This document shows positions 22,327 to 32,844 of a DNA stretch of 64,000 nt, piece after piece. A program made the position numbers and the translations under genes. The stretch is from Terramyces sp. JEL0728. Lineage: Eukaryota > Chytridiomycota > Chytridiomycetes > Rhizophydiales > Terramycetaceae. The notes below the pieces were generated by a model. That model did not search any database. It was not told the origin of the DNA and saw only the letters and a list, made by a program, of their open reading frames with translations. How positions within the stretch are numbered: position 1 is the stretch's first letter; each line of letters starts with the position of its first letter. The stretch lies in assembly GCA_027603945.1 (NCBI GenBank), contig JADIIU010000003.1, positions 303,594 through 367,593 of the forward strand, written 5' to 3'.

Positions 22327-25300
22327 TTACTTTAAACCGATGCTTGTTGGGTCAAGTCTTCCTTTGGGAGTGAGCAGATCGTCTTTCACAGAAGTAGGCT
22401 TTGAATTCCGCAATTTATTGAAATTTCTGATGGGAGGACTAGATTTACTTGAAGTAGTAGATACAGATGAAGTGTAAGATTCTTCATGATCGTAGGATTC
22501 AGATGGTTCCATTTCTTTCTTTGGGGATGGCACTGGTGCCGGAAGCAGTTTAATTTCGCTTTCAGAAAGTTGTTCAAAATTTTCACTGTATTCGCTATCG
22601 TTATAATCCGAAGTAATTGAAGAAATGTCGTCTTTGAAGGAAAAGTTTGGTCCTAAAGGTAGGCTGTAGTGAATGGACTGTGAAAAATTAGGATTGGCAA
22701 TCGCTTCATTCGGGTTTCCCTCCGTAGCACCTTTTGGGTCTATGACTACAACCTGATTCAGAGTTAATAAGACAGTACCTTTGTATCTTTCGCTCCAGCT
22801 TGGTTCTTTTCTGTATATTGTATATTTTTCTCGGGAACTGCAACAAAATTAGTTTCCTTATCTGGGACTGCTATTTCATTCTCTGTTTTAGTTATTAGAG
22901 TGTTTGTGTCTTTGACGAAGCTATTTTCTCTAAATGGTGGCAGGATTGCTGAATGGCTGCTAGTGTCCTTAACAAAACTAGATTTCCTAAATGGAGGCAG
23001 AATATGCGGTGAAAATAGCTGTCTCTGTAAACCTTGGTCTGTTGCATTGCCGATACTGTTATTGCAATTTACAGAACCGTGTGTAACTGCTATTGGAGGT
23101 GGGGTGACTTTAACTTTGGGAGTCAAAGGCTTTTCTTTTTGCAATACTGAATCTATATTGTCTTGCTTGTCGTAAACAACTCTTTTTGCAAACAAGTTGA
23201 ACATTGAGTATTGATCAGGTTCAAATGTGGGTGGTTTTCCGGTTTCTCCATACAGTTCAGTGTTTTCCTTTGGTTCTGTTTTAGGGGCAAATCGATAGAC
23301 TGATTGAAACAACCCGGTATCTTGAGGAACACTCGATATTTTCACCCCTTCGCTGGCAACAGGGCTCTTTGAGGCATCCGAATATATTTTACTCACGGAT
23401 TCCAAACTATCCCGCTGTTCAATCTGTACCAATCCAGTGTCTAAAATACGATGATTAATCTTCCTTTTTAGTTTACGCTTGTAAAATGCTTGAATCTTTA
23501 CTGCTGCTATATTTCGCTGTTTATTTTGGTGCAGTATGAAATCAAACTTTTGCAATGAGCCAATTCCAACTTGTGAATCGTTTAATTGTATCGGTTGGGG
23601 AATAATTGGCACTCGAACGCTGGGAATGATTGGCTTTTGAACAGAGTGCTCGGCTGAGTCTGTTTTTCTAGGCGCATGTTCAAGTTTGGTTTCAGTTGGT
23701 GTTACTACTTTCTCTACTTTAGCTTTAGCTGGATTCAAACTGTGTTTATCTTCCTTTGATTGCAAAATTTCATCCTCGGTAATTTGATTTGGTAATTCTC
23801 CAACCCGACCATCTGTTTTGGCCACTGGGATAAGCGGATCCTCTTTGGTTTTCTTTTCAATGACAATTTCTTGTTCAGCAGATTTCAATTCATCCTGCTT
23901 TTTAATCAACAATGTAGCCAGAAAATTCATTTTTTCAATCAAACCAGTAGCAGAATGCATATCCCCCGCCTTACTTTCTTGTTCCATACGCTGGATTTCA
24001 TTTTTATCAAGTTTTTGCTTTACTCTTTGCTGGAGTAATTGTATCTGTTGGGCAAACTTTTCTATCCTTGGATCTGATTTAGGTGTTGGTTTTGCGATAT
24101 CTTGAGTTGCTGATTGTAATTCTGATTCAGCAGGCTTTTCAATTGGTGCCAGTACTTTACTTGAAGTCACCGTTGGGCTATTTTCATGCTTGGATACTTT
24201 GGCGTCAACAATATTGGAAACACGTTCGCCTTGTGGATCTTGCTCTTTCTTTGGTGGTGAAGCCTTTTCGCCCGAAATCACGGTATTATGGACCAACGGG
24301 TTAGAATCTGTTGTTGGCTGCACTTGGGTCGATGGTTCAACATTTGAAACTGGAACAATTCTTTCTGTTAGATTTGAATCTTCTGTTTTTGGTTTAGGAA
24401 TAACAACAGGCACATTTCTCTGGTTTGAAACAGGGGCAGCAGAAATAGTATCAGCCATATTCACTATTGATTCTCCCTTTTTTAGGTCCGTTTGGATTTC
24501 TTCATCCTTGACTTTCTTTTCCATTTCAATTTTCTTTTTTACGTTCATATCCAACCTCAACTTTCTTTTTAAATTCAAAATCTCTAAATTCTTTTTCTTT
24601 CGCTCCAATTCGAGTTTACCCTGGGTTTCCTTTTCTAATTCTTTGTCTTTTTCTTGAAGTTTTTTGCTCTTTATAAATTCACGGATTTCTTTACGTTCAG
24701 TTTGGTTGAGTTTCTTTGGTTTTGGCGATTCTGTTATTAGTTCTGGTGATTTTGGTCTTTTTTTCGGCTTCTTTGGGATTGTTTGCCGATCCATCAGTAA
24801 TTGTGCAGCCAGATTTATCTTTTCTACTGGAGCTTTCTTTTCTACTTGTACCAGTCCCAGGGGATGCTTCACCGGCAGCTCAACAGGATTCAATTTCGGT
24901 GTAGTTAAATCAATCTTGACGTCTGTGTTTAGAGGAGGAGTGGATAAATCTATCTTGATTGGTTGGGTAGTCAAGTCAATCTTTGCTGTTTCCGTATCAA
25001 TTTTCTGTCTCGTTTTAGGCTCAATATTAATCCTTTGAATATCAATCTGCTCCTTGTCCAAAGGCTTTTGGGCTGTATTAAAAGAGCTGGATGGATAATT
25101 AACCGGGTTCTGCAAACCAACGCTTGGAGCTATACTTGAAATATATGGATTGAAATACCCTGTAGATATCCCTAGGATACTCTTGTTTTCCTTTCCTGGC
25201 GAAAATATAGGAGACTCGATATGAGCAGTCTTGTTCAAATAATAAATACCTTGCGTGTCTTTTTCTTGTGCGGAATAGTAGGTGTTTTTACTTGAACGTT

Positions 25301-25474
25301 TGTTACTATGCAGCTCTTCCGAACGAGCTTTCGTTTCATTGGCGCTGCTGGCGGAGGAGTTGGCGTTGTATGTAAATGTATCCTTTTCGCTGAGACTATA
25401 GTTCGCTGTCTGGTAGGAATTTCTGGTTTTATATCACTGACTAGCCCATCTAGCGACCGGAAGCTGACTTGCAT
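22327..25474 (-). CDS. Large Lys/Glu-rich protein with IQ-like motif, possible partner of downstream scaffold
   Basis: 1033 residues in three exons; introns 25230-25249 (20 nt) and 22753-22778 (26 nt). Features: an N-terminal Thr/Pro segment, repeated IDLTTQPIKIDLSTPPL-like units around residues 110-160, a basic coiled coil (KEIREFIKSKK to MNVKKKIEMEKK) near residues 250-320, an IQ-like motif AAVKIQAFYKRKLKRKI near residue 670, two near-identical peptides (ILPPFRKSSFVKDTSS and ILPPFRENSFVKDTNT), and a Ser-rich acidic C-terminus with SPPIRNFNKLRNSKP. No enzyme domain. Ciliary or centrosomal scaffold is a guess from style and the IQ motif. The stop is followed after 24 nt by the next gene in the same direction. 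I could not find a GT-AG pair that joins the two frames. Confidence 0.6.
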
Positions 25475-25606
25475 CCTGATCTGCGCGTTTAAAAAGTTTA
25501 ATTTGTTGCAAACAGCAAATCTGGGAAATAGAAGATTAATAAGACATCATATTTATCGCATACATAAACTTTCTTCTAAAGCAGATCGTGGTCTTGCACC
25601 AATATA

Positions 25607-26242
25607 TTATTCGGAGGTTTTAAGTAGTAGAGTGCAGCCATTATAAATCACATTCCTAGAAAACAAACTGTCGATCTTTTCGCTTGTGCTCAACCGGGTT
25701 TCAACCCCAGCTATATCTACACCGTACAACCCCAAGCTATCTTTAAAAACCATTCCCAATTCCTTCACTGCAAGATCCAATAGCTTGCCAACAACAATAT
25801 CCTTTTTGTAGAACAAATTCTTGTCGTTGATTTTGAAATATGCTCGCTGATCCATCGGAATGTCCCCTTTCCCCTTTGCAGACATTTTGAGTTTCATTAA
25901 ATCAACTTTTGGATTTGGTTTGGTGTTTATCTTGACAATTTTCTTTTCCTTGACCACGTTGATTGGTTTTGATATACAGTCGTGATCAGAAGAGTGACGG
26001 TGCTTCAAACAGAATGATTTTGAGCAAGCTGAGCATGTGCTGGCAATAATATCCACTGTTTTGCAGTCCTTGTATTCGCACTCTTTCCTAATGGTCTCTG
26101 GATTAGGGACCGCAATATTTTCAGATTCTCTACATCCATGGTTGAATCGATGATCAGTACAGTACAGATTAGAGCAATTCAAACACTGAAAGGGAAGGAA
26201 ATCTGCATTCTTGCAGAGAGAGCATTGCTTTTGTAAATCCAT
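25607..26242 (-). CDS. ZFAND1: AN1-type zinc-finger protein, ZFAND1/Cuz1-like
   Basis: 211 residues, single exon. Two AN1 zinc fingers: C-x2-C ... FLPFQCLNCSNLYCTDHRFNHGC and CEYKDCKTVDIIASTCSACSKSFCLKHRHSSDHDC, followed by DLMKLKMSAKGKGDIPMDQRAYFKI, then a ubiquitin-like beta-grasp C-terminus. This order is diagnostic for ZFAND1 (yeast Cuz1), which brings Cdc48/p97 and the 26S proteasome to stress granules and arsenite-damaged proteins. Start ATG 26242. Its ATG lies only 35 bp from the ATG of the divergent coiled-coil gene, so the two share one promoter space. Confidence 0.92.
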   Translation of the reverse strand: MDLQKQCSLCKNADFLPFQCLNCSNLYCTDHRFNHGCRESENIAVPNPETIRKECEYKDCKTVDIIASTCSACSKSFCLKHRHSSDHDCISKPINVVKEKKIVKINTKPNPKVDLMKLKMSAKGKGDIPMDQRAYFKINDKNLFYKKDIVVGKLLDLAVKELGMVFKDSLGLYGVDIAGVETRLSTSEKIDSLFSRNVIYNGCTLLLKTSE

Positions 26243-26277
26243 TTTGGTTTTTTCTTCTGTCCGAAACAAAATCAGAA

Positions 26278-29200
26278 ATGAATTTGCAGGAAATAATACA
26301 GTGTATTGGAGATAGACAAGAAATGAAAATCGGAGAGTTTCTTGAACTTACTTTGATAGATACCAACACTTTCCCTGAAGACCCCAACATGGTTTTCCCT
26401 GTTGCTACGTTGGTTGAAGTATATAGGAACTTTTTGGGTAAATAGAATTAATATAGAAAGTATGGAAAAGAAAGAATCTGATCAAATATTAGATGGATCG
26501 TTCCTATTCAATAGCTTGACGGAAATCAGCAAGAAGGATTTGTTTGCGGAATCTGATGATCCAGTTCAAGAGTCGCTCCAGCTGGAAGGAAGATTGGGAG
26601 AGTTGCAAAATAATGAAGACGATTTCCCACACAGCTCGATATTTGCTGATTATAAAGAAAAGAAATTTATTTTGGACAAAGAATTTAGAGACTTTGGCCA
26701 AGAATCCCCAGCAAGGATCAGCTTTGGAAATGATATACCACTAGATTCTCCTGCAAAGATCAGCTTTGGAAATGATGTACCACAGGATTCTCCTAAATTC
26801 AGTTTTAGCAAAGAAGATCCTGGAGAATCGAAACTAGTGGAATCAACTTTTAACTTTGGCAAAGGAGATCCTCTGGAATTAAAACACAGCAGACAAGATC
26901 CAAAGTTTACTTTCAGCAACAATGTACCTGAAAAGTCTGGAAATTTTAGTTTTGGTACTGACATACCGCAAGAATCGCCTGTTAAACTGGCCGAAAGAGA
27001 ATCACGCTTCTCATTTCAAAAAGAATTGGAAGGAGACTCTTTTTTTCAAAAGAAAGACTCAAAGAAACTTGAAGCTAGTTACTTTATTGCAAACAATCAA
27101 TCTCCAGCAGAAGAATTTGGATCTACCAGTGGATTTCAAACTCCGGAAAAGAAGGGTCTCTCAAATGTGTCCAAAGATGAATTTATGAAATTTTTAAGCA
27201 CTCCGGTAAAGGAACAAGAATGGGAAATCAAGAAGCATTATGTAAATATCTTGGATACTCCTGGTACATTTGAAAAGAGCGTTGAAAATCTTCATTCTAA
27301 AATACCTATAAGAGCGGATGAGTCAATGTCATTACTTGAAAACGAATCTGTGGGCAACCTGGCTGGATTAAAAAACACTTCGCGAATAGCAATACTGAAA
27401 AAGAACACAATTAGTGGCAGTCCATTGAAGAATGAATACAAAAGTATATTGGAAAGGAGCAAAATCCCGTCGCCTGTTGTTGAAAAGTCTCCAGCAAATG
27501 ATGATAAAGAAAACCAATCCCCGTTTTTAAACAATTCACCATTATCATTAAAAGACAACAGATCTCTCCTTGCAGTTAAAGATCAAAATTCACTGGTGAA
27601 ATCGATATTAGGCACTGAAGAAGCACTTGGCGTTAGAGATACTAGCAACTTGATTGGATCACCTATTGTACTCGTCAATGCAGAAGCAAGTAATCTTATC
27701 GGATCGCCTCTTGTTAAAGACACAAGGAAATTGATTGCATCTCCACTCGCAAATATTTTGTCTAAAAATGAAACCAATTTGTTAGATATTAGCAATGTAG
27801 AAGTAATGTTTACTCCTTCGAAATATGAAAAGGAACTCAAAAGCCATATACCAGTGTTGTCACCGAAATTCCAAAATGGTTCTCTGGATGATGTTAAAGA
27901 GCTTGCTCGTTCTCCAATCAAGTATACAGAATCTCCCCGAGACATGCATTTAGTTCATGGTGATTTAGAAAAGGAATCACATGGAGATTTCGTAGAACAC
28001 GATACTTCGATGAATATAGGGGAATTAAATGAATTAAGAAAGAGCCACGATCCAATACCACCAAGTTCAAAGGCGGATATAGTCGCCACCAACCCATTTG
28101 AACAAGACAATACAGACTTGAAACTCGACAAAGAGCTATTAAAATTGAACCAAAGTGTATTGGAAGAAAGAGGTCTGGCAGAAGATATTAAAGACCCTAA
28201 AAAGTTGGTGTACCAAGTCAGTAAACCAATTTCCCCAAGACACATGAATGCTTTCAGACGGAAATATAGCAATGAAATTGATATCCCGGCAGAAAATACA
28301 GATCTGCGCAAAGTCGATAATCGCAGAGAATCAAAGTCATTTGCTGAAAATCATTCTCAGCAATTCAAAGACAAGATTGAATATTGGAAACAAACTGAAC
28401 AAGAAGTCATCCCTGATAACTTGTCTCAATCATCCATTTCAATTGATACTAGTTCAGTTCATGAATTAGATTTGCCGAAAGGGGGAATGGCAGGAGCTTT
28501 AGATCCTTTGCAAAATCTTGAACTCGAAAACAGAAAATTAAAGAAACAGCTCAAAAAGAGTCACAAGCTGCTAGAAGATCTCGAGGAATCCCACAGAATG
28601 GTGTCTGAAGAAAAGGTGAGGCTGGATCAAGCCGTTAGTAATGCTCGCCGTGAAGTGACAGCCATGAAAGTGCAATCTGAACAACTTTTGAAAGCAATTG
28701 CTGCAGTAAATTTAGTCTAATATAGAATGAAAACGAACTGGCACTCCTCAAGCAACAGATTCAAAACGATAAAGCTGAACAATCTAAACTCGGCACAGAT
28801 TTAAGGGAATTGAAGAAACAAAGGGACAAAGAAGTTTCAGAATTGACCGCAACAATTATCAAACTATCTTCTAAAATTGATGGGCAGCAGTATGAAATTG
28901 GACAGAAGGAGAAACGATTGCAACAGTACAGAGAGCACATGATGGAGTTGGAGTCTAAACAAGCATCCAATATGGAATTGGAGAAAGCGATTGGACAACT
29001 CTGCGTAACTTTTAGCTGATTTAGAAAGCGAAAGAAGAAAATGAAAAACTGGTACATTTAAACGCGCAACTTGAACAAGAACTATCGGAAATTAAGACCA
29101 GCGAAATATATGAAGTAACAGTTGATGAAAAATGGGTTGAAAGCCGTATTGCACACACTATTAGCAAATGCGAAGCTGAAAAGGTAGCTTTTGAATAACC

Positions 29201-29817
29201 TAGAATGCGCTAAAGATGCAAATTGAGGATTTAAACAAAGGGCTACCACTCGAAAAAAGCGAGCTTTACCAGAAAAATTTATTCATAAACGAAGCTAAAA
29301 ATTGGGTAGCTGAGACACGTGTCAATCTACAGAAAACAAAGCAAAACGTAGAAGATGTGAATGGCGGTAATAGAGATCTGATATAGAATTTGAAAAGGAA
29401 ATAGACAGAGCAAAGAAAATGAAGGAAATCTTTTTTGAAATGATGGAGCAAAAAAAGAATCAAGTCCCAGAATGCTCCAGTTGTCAAAAATATCCTGATC
29501 AGCCAAAATCTGAAAAACACATCGCTAGTGTTGTTGATAATGTCTTTGACAATGAAATTACCAGGAATGAACAGTACTCGCTCCTCCAACAAGAACAAAC
29601 CCAATACTTGAATGATTCCCAAATGTCAGTAGCAACTCCTGGCGTATTCCAGCAGAAAAAGAAGCGCAAATTTTACCAAATCCCTTATGGACAATTGCTG
29701 ATGTTCCTTGTCCTCTCTTTTCTCTATTTCGCTTACAATTTCTCTATTGAATACGAAGACTATTACTACCAAATCGTAGATTCAATCTTTGGTGCTCCTG
29801 ATCGTATTTTAATATAA
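26278..29817 (+). CDS. Coiled-coil, tail-anchored membrane protein with FSFG-like repeats
   Basis: 1146 residues, six exons; introns 26438-26456 (19 nt), 28706-28725, 29005-29024, 29184-29203, 29367-29386 (20 each). A short helical N-terminus (MNLQEIIQCIGDRQE) is followed by a disordered region with degenerate repeats of about 14 residues (SFGNDIPLDSPAKI, SFGNDVPQDSPKF, FSFSKEDPGES, FNFGKGDPLEL), many Ser-Pro sites, a long coiled coil from about residue 750, a CSSCQ motif, and one transmembrane helix (LLMFLVLSFLYFAYNF) about 40 residues from the end. The C-terminal tail would face the lumen. It resembles nuclear-envelope or spindle-pole tethers or golgins in plan; no family recognised. A start at ATG 26462 is possible if the first intron is wrong. 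Confidence 0.7.
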
Positions 29818-29823
29818 TTTTTA

Positions 29824-30003
29824 TTATTTCATCTTGTTGTACATGTACCTGAGAAACATAATCATACACAACTTTCCTAGTGCTTTCGAGAGCATTGGGG
29901 TTAAAAGAATCATCACTTTTGTGGTATCTATTTCTTGGTCTTCCTCCCCGTCGCTGTATTCTGCTGAGCTTTCGTTTTGTATCCTTTCTTCAATTGTTGC
30001 CAT
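29824..30003 (-). CDS. Small hypothetical ORF (59 aa)
   Basis: ATG at 30003, acidic N-terminal half (IEERIQNESSAEYSDGEEDQEID) and a hydrophobic, basic C-terminal half (LLTPMLSKALGKLCMIMFLRYMYNKMK). It ends 6 nt from the stop of the convergent coiled-coil gene. A second, overlapping frame is also open here, so an additional tiny intron could change the C-terminus. No family recognised. Confidence 0.3.
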   Translation of the reverse strand: MATIEERIQNESSAEYSDGEEDQEIDTTKVMILLTPMLSKALGKLCMIMFLRYMYNKMK

Positions 30004-30146
30004 TTTTTGATTTCAAACAAATTGCAAACTTTGGATTGCAGGTATTTCCGCTGCCATCCTGTGCAGTATATAGGACGTCAGTCAAATAATAATGTGTGGT
30101 TTGAAGCATAGTATTGAATGGATTTATTAAACACAAGATATCTGCA

Positions 30147-30647
30147 TTATACAAATAATAAAACTAGTGGCAGGAATGTAAAGCGCTTCAATGCGGAACT
30201 TGAGGAGATTCCTGACGATCCAGTAGTACTGGTGGAAACAAAAGTAATATCGCCGCAGTTATACAAGATGCCATCAGGAGAATTGAAAATCACTTGCAGA
30301 GTAGCATTGACACTTGCTTTGACTTTATCGGGAAACGCTTTTTGGAAATCAAAAGAAACATCGGGGCAGTTACCTAGTGTACATTGCACCACACCACCCC
30401 AAGGTACAAAGTCACTTTGTGATTGGGGGTCTTGAGAGAATGAAATTGAAGTGTTGTATGATGCCTGGTTGTGGTATGAAGCAACTGTTAATGTTGAGAC
30501 AAATTGCCATGGTGTTCTGGCAGCAGCAACAGGGAAAGCTGAACAGGGTGCATTGAATTCTTTCAGATCATCGAATCCTCTCGTTGGCGGGCTTGTTAAT
30601 TTGAAGTGAGCAAGAGCACTAGTTGCTAGAAGAATGGTTTTGAGCAT
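30147..30647 (-). CDS. BIM1/X325-type copper protein, LPMO-like, GPI-anchored
   Basis: 166 residues, single exon. Signal peptide MLKTILLATSALA, then the mature protein starts HFKLTSPPTRGFDD, so an N-terminal His is exposed as required for a histidine-brace copper site. The body has conserved-looking APCSAFP, SFSQDPQSQSDF, and Cys pairs (CTLGNC, YNCGDITF), ending in a Ser-rich stretch and hydrophobic tail (FTFLPLVLLFV) typical of GPI attachment. This is the layout of the fungal X325/BIM1 family, whose members import copper or sit at the cell wall and are related in fold to LPMOs. Whether it oxidises polysaccharide is unknown. An open frame on the opposite strand is a shadow. Confidence 0.8.
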   Translation of the reverse strand: MLKTILLATSALAHFKLTSPPTRGFDDLKEFNAPCSAFPVAAARTPWQFVSTLTVASYHNQASYNTSISFSQDPQSQSDFVPWGGVVQCTLGNCPDVSFDFQKAFPDKVKASVNATLQVIFNSPDGILYNCGDITFVSTSTTGSSGISSSSALKRFTFLPLVLLFV

Positions 30648-30666
30648 TTTGTTTTTTGCAGCGAAA

Positions 30667-30942
30667 ATGGCGCTGATTGCGCTTTTTGTGCGGTAAAGCC
30701 AAAGCCACAGTAAACAGTTTCACTTGGATGAAGTAATAAATGCGATCATAAAGGATAATATTTCTCTTCACTCTGATTCGGTAGCTAACTATTACTGCCC
30801 AGTTTCTGGTAGTCGTGTAACGATTTGCAATCGAAATAAGCAATCGCCTGCAGATGAATATTCCATCGGTTATCTTTCAAACTCCTTTAGCCAACTGAGG
30901 CCACCAGAGTCCATTACAATGTCCGAAATTCTCAATCTCTAA
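30667..30942 (+). CDS. Possible small protein abutting RFC4
   Basis: An ATG at 30667 leads, across an 18-nt or 30-nt intron (both keep the frame; boundaries near 30681-30716), into HLDEVINAIIKDNISLHSDSVANYYC and ends SITMSEILNL with a TAA that touches the ATG of RFC4, in the same frame. About 81-85 residues. The codon pattern looks coding, but no family is recognised, and this stretch could instead be the shared promoter and leader of RFC4 and the divergent BIM1-like gene, whose ATG is 19 bp away. Confidence 0.35.
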
Positions 30943-31965
30943 ATGGCAGATCAAAAAGAAATGTTGTGGGTAGAGAAATACCGACCAAAATCACTGGGAG
31001 AAGTTGTATCTCAAGAAGCAAGTGTACAAGCTCTGCAGTCATCAATTGAATCCAAAAATGTACGGTTCGTTAACAGTAGTTACCACATCTGCTATTTTAT
31101 GGGCCAGCAGGTACAGGAAAAACAAGCACAATCATTGCCCTTGCAAAAGAAATCTATAAATCCAACTACAAATCAAGGGTATTGGAAATGAATGCGTCAG
31201 ATGAACGTGGTATTAATGTTGTACGCACAAAAATCAAAGACTTTGCCAAATTGGCTGTATCTAACGATGGAAATTCGCCTCCATACAAACTTATTATATT
31301 GGATGAAGCCGATTCATTGACTGCGGATGCTCAAGCTGCATTAAGAAGAACAATGGAAACTTACTCCAAGGTTACCAGGTATTTATTGTTGATAAAGATT
31401 CTGTATAATATGTAACTATGTTTCCAGGATTATTGAACCGCTGGCCAGTAGATGTGCCAAATTTAGATTCAAACCGCTTCCTAGAGAACAAATGATTGCC
31501 AGATTGGAGCATATCAGTGAAATGGAGTCATTGTACTGCACAAAAGAAGTAATTATTCTTTAAAAGTAGACTCTTGGAGCTCTAGTTGATGTTTCTGAGG
31601 GAGATCTTCGTCAAGCAATCACACTTTTACAAACTGCCAAGCAGCTATTCAAATCTAATCGAGTCACCCAAGGCGATATTTATGAATTGACTGGAATGAT
31701 CCCTACTTTAGTATTGAATCCGTTAATTACTAAATGGCAAGAAGGAAACTTTGATGAAATCAGTCAAGTTTTGAAATCTCTATTACAGGAAGGATATTCA
31801 GGTTTACAAATCATTTCGCAATTACATAAAGAGATTACTGAAGGTATCCTATTTTCAAAAGTGGAAAAGCAACGATTGGCTGTAACTTTGGGGAAAGTGG
31901 AGCGCAAGATTGTTGATGGAGCAGATGAGCACTTACAATTGCTTTCCCTATTGTGTTCCAAATAA
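30943..31965 (+). CDS. RFC4: Replication factor C subunit (human RFC4 / yeast Rfc2)
   Basis: AAA+ clamp loader subunit that helps load PCNA. 320 residues. N-terminal [14 protein letters not shown], Walker [26 protein letters not shown], Walker [37 protein letters not shown] with the SRC arginine finger, and the collar ending [14 protein letters not shown]. The pattern fits RFC4 better than RFC2, 3 or 5. Introns 31060-31079 (20 nt), 31379-31397 (19), 31549-31569 (21). Total 963 nt in frame. The stop lies one base from the end of a convergent small ORF. Confidence 0.93.
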
Positions 31966-31966
31966 A

Positions 31967-32179
31967 TTACCTTTGTGTATTTTTTGAGCGTGATCTGGCA
32001 TACAATCTGTTATTTCCAAGGTACTGATCACTCTGCATTGTCCAGCTACAGTATGGGATTTGCTTGGAAATGCCAGTTTCGCTTATGGAAGGTCTTTCCC
32101 GTGGCAGTATGCCAGTGATTCGACTCTTGTGGCCAGAAAACCTCGAAACAATTGTACTATGAAATAGTTCAACAGACAT
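31967..32179 (-). CDS. Small basic hypothetical protein (70 aa)
   Basis: ATG at 32179; sequence rich in Ser, Arg and aromatic residues: FSGHKSRITGILPRERPSIS, ISKQIPYCSWTMQSDQYLGNN, ending RSRSKNTQR. Convergent with RFC4, stops one base apart. Codon use looks coding. Short, basic, Tyr/Trp-containing proteins of this kind include microtubule inner proteins in flagellates, but no specific match is recognised. Confidence 0.4.
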   Translation of the reverse strand: MSVELFHSTIVSRFSGHKSRITGILPRERPSISETGISKQIPYCSWTMQSDQYLGNNRLYARSRSKNTQR

Positions 32180-32844
32180 TGTGCAGACTGCGCCTTGCTT
32201 ACTCAGTCTTCAAATGTTGCAGATGGTGGCAAGTGTTTGGGGTTTAATCAATTCAAACGACTTGCCGCAAATCGGGGATTGACCAGTGATTGAAGGTGTC
32301 GAGCGCACTGACCTTTACCTCCAACACAAAAGCGCTTTGGAAATTCCCAAAAGCACAGCCAAAGAAATACAGCCATTGCATGTGATGATATGAGAATTTG
32401 AGGTTGCTGCGCTGATCAGCGCTCGGGAAAACTCTGGAGCAGTCTTATTTCACAATTTGTTTATGGATTTGTTCTTCTACCTTTTTTTTCGTTTCAGGCT
32501 TATGGAGCTTTTTCGGCGGCACATTCGAGTCAATTTCCAATTATGTATTTTTACAAGAGACCACATTGTTACACAAAAACAAGCATTAGATTTTCGTGTG
32601 AATTATTAAGCCTGGAAAACGAAATAAGGTGGGAATTGCTAGTCGGGCCAGCTAGTTGCCCAGCCCACAGTTTTTGAATCATCTAGAATTAATTGCATGC
32701 AATGTATTTTTGTACCACTAATTTTATAGCCACACAGTCTTAAAAACGACCCCTACTGATCACAAAAAAAGCACTTTTTGTTCCGGGACACTCAGAATGG
32801 ATTGATGAAATGGCTTAAATATCGACCCAACCTCATGCTTTCCA
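32180..32844. other. Noncoding gap upstream of the Ndt80-like gene
   Basis: No reading frame of note. AT-rich toward the right; TTAAATA at 32815-32821 lies 30 nt before the next ATG and may be its TATA element. A 15-nt word, TTTTTGTACCACTAA, near 32706-32721 recurs near 53489-53503 in another noncoding gap. Confidence 0.5.

Noticed and set aside
22300..22345. Intron joining the two giant scaffold ORFs
   Set aside because: GTAAGA and a TTAAC-like branch occur, but the only following AG gives the wrong frame, so the ORFs are listed as two genes with a caveat.
25308..25646. Plus-strand ORF of 112 codons between the scaffold gene and ZFAND1
   Set aside because: It overlaps two minus-strand coding ends and shows no family features; regarded as a shadow.
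30118..30435. Plus-strand ORF of about 105 codons
   Set aside because: Antisense of the BIM1-like gene; the minus-strand frame has the signal peptide, His-1 and GPI signals.
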